Source: Circinella umbellata
Lineage: Eukaryota > Mucoromycota > Mucoromycetes > Mucorales > Lichtheimiaceae
Reading direction: 5' to 3'
Assembly: GCA_025093555.1 (NCBI GenBank)
Contig: JAIWNF010000167.1
Span: 1 to 18,956, forward strand
DNA: 18,956 nucleotides
Shown piece by piece: positions 8,780 to 17,095 of this stretch. A model generated the notes under the pieces. It was not told the DNA's origin. It saw nothing but the letters and a program-made list of their open reading frames with translations, and searched no databases. Positions within the stretch are counted from its first letter, which is position 1, and each line of letters opens with the position of its first letter. Position numbers and translations under genes: made by a program.

Positions 8780-8973
8780 TTAGTTAAAACTCAGAAAGAA
8801 ATATTTATTTAATAAAAAATTGAAAATTAAATTATTTAATAAATATAAAAAACTGATATAAAGATATTAGATATATTATTAAATTAATAAGTTATTAACA
8901 AAAATTAATTTTATTTTTCATTGAAAAAATAAAAATTGAATTTTTAATAAATATAAAAATATAAATCTATAAT

Positions 8974-9966
8974 ATGGATAATAAAGAAAAAAATATAAAT
9001 TTATATAACAAAAAACAAATCAATGAAATCTCCAAAAGTATATTTAAACATATTAAAACTTTTGATAAAAAAATAACAATTAATATTAATATACTAGAAA
9101 AAGATAGTAATAATATAAAATATGATATTAATATATCTGAAATAAATAAAGATAATAATATAATTCAATGCGTTTATATAAAGAAACACAATAGTAAAAG
9201 AGGTTTTAATTCTATGAAAAATTTATGGTATAATAAGAATAAAGTTAAATGTATTGATAATAAAAATAATGATTCATTAAATCATAATATCCTTGACGAA
9301 AATATTGAAAAATAAAATGCATTTTTCAATGAATTATAAAAATAAAGAAGATATAAGTAAAAATAATTTTAAGAGTTTAAGTAAAGATATAATAATAGAT
9401 AAAAAAGATGGAATTAAAAGACAAAATGTTAATATAGTTGTTAATAACAAATTAAATATAATAGATAATAATATAGAAGAAATAAACCAATTAAAAGTAG
9501 AAACAGATTTAGAAAATATCAAAGAACAAGAAATAAATACATTGAATAATGAAAATAAAAATAATAATATTATTGACGAAAAAATAAAAATTCTTTCAAT
9601 GAATAATAATATTAATTCAATGAAAGATATAAAACTGGATAAAAAAATAATAGAACAGATAGTTTATATTTAAATAATTTTGTAGAAAAGGAATTGCAAT
9701 CTCAAAGTATAAAAACTGATGATTTAATAAATTATAATTATATTGATAAAAAAATAATAAATAAAGTTGAAAATATTTATGAAAATATACAAAGAGTACC
9801 AGATATATTTCATCAAGTATATTATTTATGTAAATATTATAAAGATAATAGATTAGATGGAAGTTTTAAAAAAGATTTTAATTGTTTACAAAGAAAGGTA
9901 GAAATAATAAAAAAAATAATTTATATGGAGTCTAAATATATTTTAGATAATTATAAAAGTACTTAA
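8974..9966 (+). pseudogene. AT-island gene A: Asn/Lys/Ile-rich protein of about 330 aa, two frameshifts, unknown function
   Basis: Three pieces continue one another. Frame 1 runs from ATG 8974 to 9315, frame 2 from about 9293 to 9673, and frame 1 again from about 9643 to 9966. The first break lies at an A-rich run (near 9303-9316), the second near 9650-9665, so one-base indels explain both; sequencing errors in homopolymers are an alternative. The product is hydrophilic and dominated by N, K, I, D and E, with no Cys cluster or membrane segment. The C-terminal 80 residues are less biased (RVPDIFHQVYYLCKYYKDN, CLQRKVEIIKKI) and look like a folded helical domain. I recognise no family. GC is extreme: lines 9001-9060 and 9061-9120 hold 10 and 6 G/C out of 60. 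It converges on gene B. Confidence 0.5.
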
Positions 9967-10048
9967 TATATCATAATAGTAGAATTATAAATATATAATA
10001 GTTATGTTTTACCTTAATTGGACCTTTTATTATAATATTATATAATAT

Positions 10049-10079
10049 CCCTGTGTTCTATACTTAATCCGAAATTTCT
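10049..10079 (-). repeat. 31-bp inverted repeat, right copy
   Basis: This is the partner of 8749-8779 and lies between the 3' ends of the two convergent AT-island genes. Directly adjacent, 10079-10092 (TTAAAAGAATTAAA) and 10133-10146 form another exact 14-bp inverted repeat. Confidence 0.75.
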
Positions 10080-10142
10080 TAAAAGAATTAAATTATATAT
10101 TACCAATATAAGTATAAAATGAACTTTTTATTTTTAATTCTT

Positions 10143-11084
10143 TTAAATTTTCACCAATAAATCATTACTCCTTTTTAACCTTTTATATAATTTATATTTA
10201 GTAAAATCATTGTAATCATCAATATTATATCCTACAAATTCAAGAACTTCTTTTTCAGTTAAATCATTTATATTTTCAATTCTAGTAAACATTTCATTAT
10301 CCTTTTTTATATTTAAATAATTTTTTTGACTTAACACTTTTTTAGATTTAAAAAAATTATCTTTTTCGTCAATAATATAAAATATATCTTCTATTTTAAA
10401 ATTTTTACAATAATCACCAAAATAAATATCATGTGCACAAGTTTTACAATAATTTAAAATGTTATATTTTTTATTATAATATAATCTGTCAGTTCAATCA
10501 TTTATATTGCATATATGATTACATTTTTCACAATATTGTGGTAAATGTTTTTTATAATAAGAAATGTCATTTCCAACTTTTGTTTTACATGACCTTTCTT
10601 TACATAATGTCAAATTATTATTATAAAAATCATTAAATTCTTTTTCTAATTCTTATAATTTCTTATCAAGAATTTATGTTATTAATATGATTATTATAAT
10701 CTTTTTTAATTTCTTAATTTCAATCTTTCTTATTTTATATTCTAATTTTTTATAGTTTAATAAAAGATAATTTTGTTTATTCATAAATTTATTTTGATCA
10801 TTATCATTTTCGTCAATAAATATTTTATTATAATAGTTTAAAGCAAAAAATAATTCATTAATTGATGTTATATTATATTCTTTATATGTATTCAAAACAG
10901 TTTCATTCCATTCCTTAACTATATAATATTCTTCTTCATAATTTATTTTTTCTATAACTTCTTCTTCTTCTTCAAATTCTTCTTTATTTTCGTCAATATC
11001 CATTTTTTCATTATTTTTTTTATTAATTATTTTTTTCTTTTTTCTTTCAATTGGAGATAATTTGATATATTCTCTTTTTGACAT
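10143..11084 (-). pseudogene. AT-island gene B: acidic and Cys-rich protein of about 313 aa with three in-frame stops, unknown function
   Basis: One minus-strand frame runs from ATG 11084 to the TAA ending at 10143, interrupted only by TAA 10674-10676, TAA 10653-10655 and TGA 10494-10496. The N-terminus is basic (MSKREYIKLSPIERKKKK), followed by a Glu-rich stretch and a mixed domain (YYIVKEWNETVLNTYKEYN). Between 10608 and 10407, across the stops, lie paired cysteines: CKERSC, CEKCNHIC, CKTCAHD and a following GDYC. This looks like a zinc-binding module of at least two sites. The C-terminus (LTEKEVLEFVGYNIDDYNDF) looks globular. Preservation of Cys pairs across stops means the gene once encoded a protein. 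A single TGA could be Trp under a mitochondrial code, but the TAAs could not. I do not recognise the family. Confidence 0.5.
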
Positions 11085-11559
11085 TTATTATTTCATTATT
11101 ATGTTAAATTCAATTTTTAAATTTAAAAATATAAAATAATTTTTCATTAAGAATTTTTTTTTTCACTTAAATGTATGTCATATATATTATAATGTATCTG
11201 AGAAAAAGAAAAACATATTTAAATTAATTACTGTATACGTACATAAATTATTGATGTATAACATATAATAGTTTATGTCATATATCATTAATATAGATTA
11301 AACCCCATTGTATTGTTGTATCTCTGTTGTTGCAGTCATTTATATCTCTGTCCTCCTATATCGTATTGGTATGGATTAGTCTTTTATTATTTCTCATATA
11401 TTATATCCCCAAATTTTTATGTCTTACATCTCATTCTCTATTATTATTGGTTTAGTATGACAGTCTATTTCTAAAAAGGAGTATAATACTTATAGTGCAC
11501 TGCACTTGTACCTTAAATAAAAACTGTCCTTTTATTTTATTTTATTTAATTTTCAAAGA
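11085..11559. other. AT-rich spacer, no gene seen
   Basis: Composition becomes less extreme after about 11300, which I take as the right edge of the AT island. No open frame of interest was seen. AATAAAAA near 11517 and a T-rich run precede the MULE-like remnant. Confidence 0.4.
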
Positions 11560-12663
11560 ATGCCTTATGAAAATCCTTATATTACTTTTTTCAAGAAAGA
11601 TATCCAAATGGGTATTATAGTAAAGTAGCACCCGCTTACTTTAATGCTGAAATTGATCGTTATGATAAATTTACACTTGACATCGGTTGGGCAATGCGTT
11701 CTTTACATAGTAGTCGTCATATCAAGAAAGGAACTTGTAGACACTATAAAACATTTTGTACGTAATGGTTTTGTCACTTACAACAACATGCATTGTACTC
11801 TTTATATACTTTAGCTTTGACCTACTATTTTGAGTACTGCAATACAAAAGCAAACGTGTATAAGTAGCGCCAATGATCTGGTGCACAATAACACCTGCAA
11901 AGTATACACGTTTTATTTCTTTGAAGGCTCAAATTGTACTCTTGAGCATCATAGTGAGCATAACCATAATCAAATAGATAATAGTGATGACAATAAAAAT
12001 AATCAACCCAAAAACCCTCCCAACTATCTCGACAAACACCTTAGCTACAAATAGCAACAGAACTTGATGTGTATCTTGGGATTGATAAAAAAGATCATGA
12101 GCCACAAGGATTTGAAGCTGCACCATCGTTAATTCGAAAGGCCAAGGCATTGGCTACTGGTGTTTTGGATAAGGAGGGTACACTCACTGAATCTGTGCGT
12201 ACTATCAATCTAGTTTTGGGCAACTTGGATCGTCTCAGCTATGAAAATCATAAACATTGATTAAATAAAAATGTGAATCTACATAGGATCTCTTTGCTGA
12301 TTTTGAAGAACTTGAAGAGGAATATCTACAATTCTTTACTTCAGGAAACATTACTTCCAGTTCATTTATTATTACGTTCAGGGCACCATTGATGATTAAG
12401 TACACAAACTTCAGAGTCTTTCTATGTGTTACTGATGTGACTTATTCAGCATTTCAAAAAGCTCGATATTTATGTTCTACTGTCATGTACTTCCCCAAAA
12501 TACGAAAACATGCACTAATCTTTCAGGCTGTTATTGGAGGACTAACAACAGAATATTTTCATCAGTACTTTTTGACATTATTTTTACTGTACAAAATTGA
12601 CTTCAGTTCAACAGACAATTTTATGGGAATGGTTATGGATTTTTCATTAGCCTAAAAGGGCTA
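11560..12663 (+). pseudogene. MULE-like transposase with N-terminal WRKY/GCM-like zinc finger, broken and 3'-truncated
   Basis: Conserved pieces appear in order in changing frames: MPYENPYITFFKKDIQMG (11560), VAPAYFNAEIDRYDKFTLDI then SLHSSRHIKKGTCRHYK (near 11625-11745), a zinc-finger-like block DLVHNNTCKVYTFYF then LEHHSEHNH (11875-11970), SVRTINLVLGNLDRLSYENH (12190-12255), and a long open piece 12287-12652 (DLFADFEELEEEYLQFFTSG, then VIGGLTTEYFHQYF and MGMVMDFSLA). The last block has the look of the start of a MULE transposase core. Family knowledge links a C...HxH finger of the WRKY/GCM/FLYWCH group to MULE transposases. Frameshifts and stops (TAG near 11630, TAG 12051, TGA 12258, TAA 12653) kill it. 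Coding similarity ends where the Merlin element starts, so the rest of the catalytic domain is missing. The MULE call is from pattern memory. Confidence 0.55.
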
Positions 12664-12840
12664 ATGAGCGTTATAGGTACCCCCCTCTAGCACCTCCAAA
12701 AAAGGAGATACGGAGTTCCAAAATAGTTCATTAGAAAGCCACGCATCGAAATTTATATGTGCACTAATTTTTGCGCTAATACAATTTATGGTTGCGGAGA
12801 TATGAGCGTTTAAAGTGAGGCGGTAGTGATTTTCAAAAAA
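12664..12840 (+). repeat. Merlin left terminal inverted repeat
   Basis: It pairs with 14801-14976. It contains an internal echo of the terminus: ATGAGCGTT at the tip recurs at 12802-12810 (GATATGAGCGTTTAAAG), which could be a second transposase-binding site. Confidence 0.9.
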
Positions 12841-13111
12841 AATCAAAAAATTCAAAAAAAATCCAAAAAATTCAAAGGTTCAAAAAAATTCAAAGTAAAG
12901 AGTTATCAAAAAAATATCAAAAAAAATATCAAAAGTTTTTTTTATGAGTAGTATACACTAATTAGAAGCTGATAGGTACTTTGATTTTTGTATCATATTT
13001 ATTTATATAGTAAATAATTTTAGAAGTAAAGAAAATAAAAAAGAAAGAAGAAAATATAAAGAAAAGGAAACATTATAAATAGACTAAAAAACATATTTAT
13101 GAAAAAAAAGT
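12841..13111. other. Merlin 3' noncoding region, A-rich
   Basis: Irregular ATCAAAAAATTCAAAA-like repeats fill 12841-12935, followed by AT-rich sequence up to the transposase stop at 13112-13114. No gene is seen. Confidence 0.5.
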
Positions 13112-14669
13112 CTAAAGATATAAAGTATCTCTATTGATACGTCTTTGAGTACGAGGTGGTAGATATTCACTATTTTAAAATATAGTTAATAATTATATAA
13201 TAAAGAAAAATATATAAATTAGTGATAACTCAATATAGAAGAGTATATTACCTATTATTAGAATCTGATTCTGGCTCAGATTCAGAGCTAAATGAATCAG
13301 AATCTGAATCAATATGATTTAGTAAACCATCACCTGTATGATCTGCTAAATCTACAAAATCAAAATCATCTTGATTTTGATATCTGAGTAGTCACCTGGA
13401 GCACGAGTTGGTAAATGACTAGTATTTCTCTGTTACAGTAGAGTTATCAATACTACTATAATATTAAATTCAGTATCCGTAAACCTTGTAGTAATCCTTA
13501 CCAATGCTGATTATATGCTTACGCGCCATAAAAATTCCAAGAGTTTCCATGGACAAGTACCTACTGTTCGGTGATGGCGATCAACTGAACGCTTTACAGC
13601 AGTCCAGAACCTGCCAAGAAATTGAAGTTAAATATATTAATATGCATAATTATATAATAGTATTTTAAAGCAAAAGAAATAAATATTATACCTTCAATCA
13701 TATTTGAGTTATATATGTATTACCATTATTATGCCTTGACTATAGTTTACAGTTGCAAACCCCACACTATGGTTAACTGCATAATGATCATAACCAAGAC
13801 TTCTTAATCTCATATATGGTGCATGGCAATCAGATACAATTTTGGTACCAGAACCACATGATTTTGAATTAATGGTATTAATGTATCTGCAGTACGGTTA
13901 GGTTCAATGCATAAAAATGCTTTGCCAGCTCTACCATACCAAATACCGAAACACCTAAGACAGGATGCCCACGATGATGTTTATTTTTGCAAATTTACTT
14001 TCATCAATTTGAACTTCATCTACATCAGGACCACCTATTAAATTATAAGAGAAATATAATATTAATGAAAATATATTATAAAAAAAGAAAGAATAAGTTT
14101 TAAAAATTACCTAAGAGAAGATCTTCATCTGTTATATCATTATCCATTACTTGATAAATATCATGAATAATTTGAGCAATAGTACGTCGCTCCAACCCAA
14201 CTTGTCTCGTCAAGGAGAAAGACGTATTTTGTGCAATAAAGCCATAAACAGACCAAAGTATCTTACGTAAATCAGCCTTTCTATTATAAAAATATGACCC
14301 CTGTGTAACTGATTTGGTAGACCTTCCACAACAGCTATTAGTACAACGCCATCTTGGATATGTTTTGCTTAGTGGCCATGTTATATGCATTTGAGTACTA
14401 TTTCGATTACATAATATAGGATCACTAAACACATTATGATTTACTAAGAACCTATAGTATTATAGTATATTAGTATACTGTATTAATATATATATATATA
14501 TATATAAGTTACAGAATCCTCTACCCATCTATCCATCCATCCATCCATCCATCCATCCATCCATCCTTTCTTCTATCTATAGAATCAAATAACAAAAGTA
14601 TACATACATTACAGCACCTTCATGTGTACTAATTTGTGAAGCAAATTCAATAATAGTTGGGAATGACAT
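13112..14669 (-). pseudogene. Merlin-type DDE transposase, six exons, frameshifted
   Basis: Proposed minus-strand exons are 14669-14608, 14451-14111, 14034-13692, 13610-13502, 13429-13252 and 13169-13112, all with GT-AG introns. Exon 1 encodes MSFPTIIEFASQISTHEGAV; an AT|G codon spans intron 1. Exon 2 carries a zinc-ribbon-like start (PRWRCTNSCCGRS, then TQGSYF) and a helix-turn-helix-like part (LTRQVGLERRTIAQIIHDIY). Exon 3 has the first Asp in DVDEVQIDESKF, then HHRGHPVLGVSVFGMVE, the second Asp in SDCHAPYMRLRSLGYDHY, VNHSVGF, and the Glu in MIEG. Exon 4 gives FWTAVKRSVDRHHRTVG and CPWKLLEFLWR, the usual ISXO2 end. Exons 5-6 add an acidic tail (HIDSDSDSFSSESEPESDS) and a basic end (YLPPRTQRRINRDTLYL). 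Exon 3 needs at least three frame corrections and the exon 3/4 junction one, so this copy is inactive. The DDE roles are assigned by family knowledge. Confidence 0.75.
14531..14566. repeat. ATCC microsatellite, nine copies, inside transposase intron 1
   Basis: Nine exact ATCC units lie in the 156-nt intron between exons 1 and 2 of the Merlin transposase. A TA run lies nearby at about 14488-14507, also in the intron. Confidence 0.9.
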
Positions 14670-14800
14670 TCTAAAGTGTTTGGCAATATAAAAAGTAAAA
14701 AAGAAAGAGAGAAAAGGAGAGCATTTTGAATTTTTGTACTTTTATATTGTTTTTGAATTTTTGAATTTTTGATTTTTTTGATTTTTTTGAATTTTTTGAA

Positions 14801-14976
14801 TTTTTTGAAAATCACTACCGCCTCACTTTAAACGCTTATATCTCCGCAACCAATAATTGTAATAGCACGAAAATTGGTGCACATATAAATTTCGATGCGT
14901 GGCTTTCTAATGCGCTATTGTGGAACTCCGTATCTCCTTTTTTGGAGGTGCTACAGGGGGTACCTATAACGCTCAT
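14801..14976 (-). repeat. Merlin right terminal inverted repeat
   Basis: This is the inverted partner of 12664-12840. Its inner echo is changed to AAGCGTTTAAAG-type sequence on the minus strand near 14829-14840. The short open frame across it is a shadow and not a gene. Confidence 0.9.
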
Positions 14977-14986
14977 GATCCTTATC

Positions 14987-15182
14987 ATAATAGAACAAAT
15001 ATAATAGGTCCTCTTATCCATTGTATAAAACATAGTTTAGCCATGATCGGATAAAATAAGATAGTTATATAATTTAGAAAAGATATAAAAGAGTAGTTAT
15101 TTTATTTTAGAAATAAACAGATTCTAAACTATATTTTACTTTAGTCCCATCTTTCTATTTTTTACTACTCATATTTATCTCA
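14987..15182 (+). repeat. Dispersed repeat R1, copy 2
   Basis: It is nearly identical to 7165-7361. It begins 11 bases right of the Merlin terminus and ends at TTTATCTCA, after which the sequence differs from copy 1. Its position suggests that an R1-containing repeat was the original right neighbour of this Merlin end. Confidence 0.8.
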
Positions 15183-16637
15183 CTAATAACCATCCTCCCT
15201 TAGAAACGTCTAATGAAGCAAGTGGTAATAGGTTACTCTGTGATATTATTCGTCTGCACTTCTTGCAATCCCCTTATGTACCCTGCACTTAACTTTCTCC
15301 CCCCCCCAATTTTTAAGATTTTTTAAATTCAGCCTCATATAGTTGAGAGATGAGTCACGTGTAGGGAAGTTAAGTGCAGGCGACTCAAGCAAAAAAAAAA
15401 CTTCTCTTTAAAGTATGTATAAAAGAAATTATGTGACAAATAGATTTATAACCGATTGTTGAATGTAAAACAAGAATAAAAAGAAGAGGTATTGTAGATG
15501 AAAGTTTTTATTCTCATTACACTATTTAAATAAGAAGCTGAAAAAAAAAGATGCAGGCTTTTTCGTTTTCATTTTTTGGCCAAAAAAAAAGAACATTAAC
15601 CTTTTTTTTTTTTTTTTTTTTGAAATGCCATTAGACAAAATAAAATAATTCGTAAGCAAATAAATTACAACGCATGGCGTTCTTTCTTATGTACTCGGGT
15701 AAACAACAAAAAAAAGTGCTTTTCTACAACTTTTTATTATATACTGCAGAACGGATTTATTGACGATTGACTTTTATTAATCTAGCTTAAAACAAATCGT
15801 TTAATAAATTCAACTTTCAAACAGCAATTACAACAACAGGACTAAAAGCTTTGGCAACACAGTAATATTGCGACGTGTATTTTACGGATAATAATTACAA
15901 CAAATTCTGTTTTACTGATTATCAATAAGAAGATTTAAAAACGTCCTTACATCTTAGATATTTTGCATCTCTGTATAAAACGTTTTGGCAGCTATAATCA
16001 ACCGCGATAACGTGCAAAAGGTAAAAAAAAAGGAGAAATAACTAATACATTCAACAAAATAAAAAAAACACTAGAGAATAGGCAAAAACAATCATATGTG
16101 GACATATTATTTGATACTGACTTGGCCAATTTTTTTTCTTTCATACACTCAAATATATATATACGCATATTATATTCTCAATTTTATATTGCTATATGGA
16201 TTTAATGGTAACAACAATATTCAATGGATACTTGATCAAAATGGATTAATGGGAGTATGAAAAGTAAGTTAGGTAGTTGATTGATAAAAAAAGAGATATA
16301 ATAATGGGATCAAATAAAAAAGATTATTTGATAATTAAAAATCATGCGGTTTTTTGTTCGTGCTGTTATTGTTAATTTTTATGTTTTTTGTTGTGTTTTT
16401 ACTTGATTATCAAAAATTACTGATGCTTATATTCGCGGTTGTGTGCCAAGAAAAATAAGCTTTCTGCTGAAGGTGAATAATTGTATTACTATGGAGGGTA
16501 TTTAAACAGAGAGCTAGTGTATTTTGTATCATTTGTTTATTTTACTTTTTAAAAAAAACACCAAGTTATAAAGCATTTCGTCATTGTGGTATTTATGGAT
16601 ATGAATTTAACAGGAAAATAAGGTAAGTATAAAAAAA
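15183..16637. other. AT-rich region without a gene; short inverted repeat and homopolymer tracts
   Basis: No open frame with recognisable content was found on either strand. CCTGCACTTAACTT at 15282-15295 is exactly inverted at 15367-15380, bracketing a C8 run and about 70 bases; it may be a small MITE-like unit or a hairpin. A T-run of about 20 lies near 15603-15621. GGTAAGTAT near 16622 resembles a splice donor but has no coding context. Confidence 0.5.
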
Positions 16638-17005
16638 TGATAACAGAATAAGTCTTGTGAGAATCTTTCAGGTGTTTTTATTATATGAAAATAATATTAA
16701 GATAAAAAGATATATATATAATTATTTCTATTACAAGTAAGTTTTATATATATATGTTTTAGATGTGTATTTTCCTGTATTTGTAGATAATGTTATATAA
16801 TGTTAAATTGTGTATTATGTGATTGTGAATAAATAAATTATGTTTGGTTATTATATTTGTATATTGTATATAAATTGTTATTGTGGTAGAATTATTATTT
16901 GTGTATTTAGAAAGCAACCGATGTAAGATTATTTTATTGTTTTTTACATATAGTTTATATTTTAATTATCTGAGATGAAGGATTAACGTGTGCCATACGA
17001 CATCA
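16638..17005 (-). repeat. Probable 3' LTR of the Ty3/gypsy element
   Basis: The LTR would start at TGATGTCGTATGG (minus strand, 17005 downward), directly after the polypurine tract. Its end is placed at TTATCA (16638), giving about 368 bp with TGAT...ATCA ends; this end is a guess because the 5' LTR is not in the window. Inside are a TATATATATAAAA box (near 16741-16754) and AATAAAAA, in the right order for U3-R-U5. Confidence 0.55.
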
Positions 17006-17014
17006 CCCCCTCTC
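17006..17014 (-). promoter_or_regulatory. Polypurine tract priming plus-strand DNA synthesis
   Basis: GAGAGGGGG on the minus strand lies immediately before the TGATG that starts the putative LTR. Such a tract directly adjacent to the 3' LTR is a defining feature of LTR retrotransposons. It is about 80 bases after the integrase stop codon. Confidence 0.75.
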
Positions 17015-17095
17015 AGGTTGCTTCCATATTTGTTTTTGTTTGTTTATTTTGTTTTGTTTTGTTTTATTTTATTTTATTTATTTTTTATTTATTCA

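Larger units (their letters stand above)
7900..8973. other. Extremely AT-rich, hairpin-rich leader of the AT island, no gene seen
   Basis: No open frame with plausible content was seen. The stretch holds several perfect or near-perfect hairpins between 8173 and 8521, a short ATT/GTT microsatellite near 8570-8592, and one arm of a 31-bp inverted repeat at 8749-8779. Confidence 0.5.
12664..14976 (-). mobile_element. Merlin-type (ISXO2/IS1595-like) DNA transposon with 177-bp terminal inverted repeats
   Basis: The ends are ATGAGCGTTATAGGTACCCC on the left and its exact complement on the right. The inverted repeat continues inward to 12840 and from 14801 with roughly one mismatch per ten to fifteen bases. 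Beyond it both sides become simple TTGAATTTTT-like sequence. The interior carries a six-exon transposase gene on the minus strand. Merlin elements are known to use an ISXO2/IS1016-like transposase and to make 8-9 bp target duplications. No such duplication is present: the left flank (AAAAGGGCTA) and the right flank (GATCCTTATC) differ. Confidence 0.85.

Noticed and set aside
10433..10636. 67-codon plus-strand frame opposite gene B
   Set aside because: It is the antisense of the Cys-rich region of gene B; its Tyr/Phe-rich content is what AT-rich antisense gives.
8974..11084. AT island as a nuclear copy of mitochondrial DNA
   Set aside because: No mitochondrial protein, rRNA or tRNA is recognisable. 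Reading TGA as Trp would remove only one of the three gene B stops.
12661..12855. Minus-strand open frame across the Merlin left repeat
   Set aside because: It lies entirely within the terminal inverted repeat, and a mirror-image frame occurs in the right repeat (14836-15033). Shared DNA explains both.
14531..14566. ATCC repeat as a CRISPR-like or telomere-like array
   Set aside because: The units are four bases with no spacers, and the tract sits inside an intron; it is a plain microsatellite.
15183..16637. Possible exon or RNA gene near the GGTAAGTAT word at 16622
   Set aside because: No open frame or fold supports it; it is a single splice-like word in AT-rich DNA.
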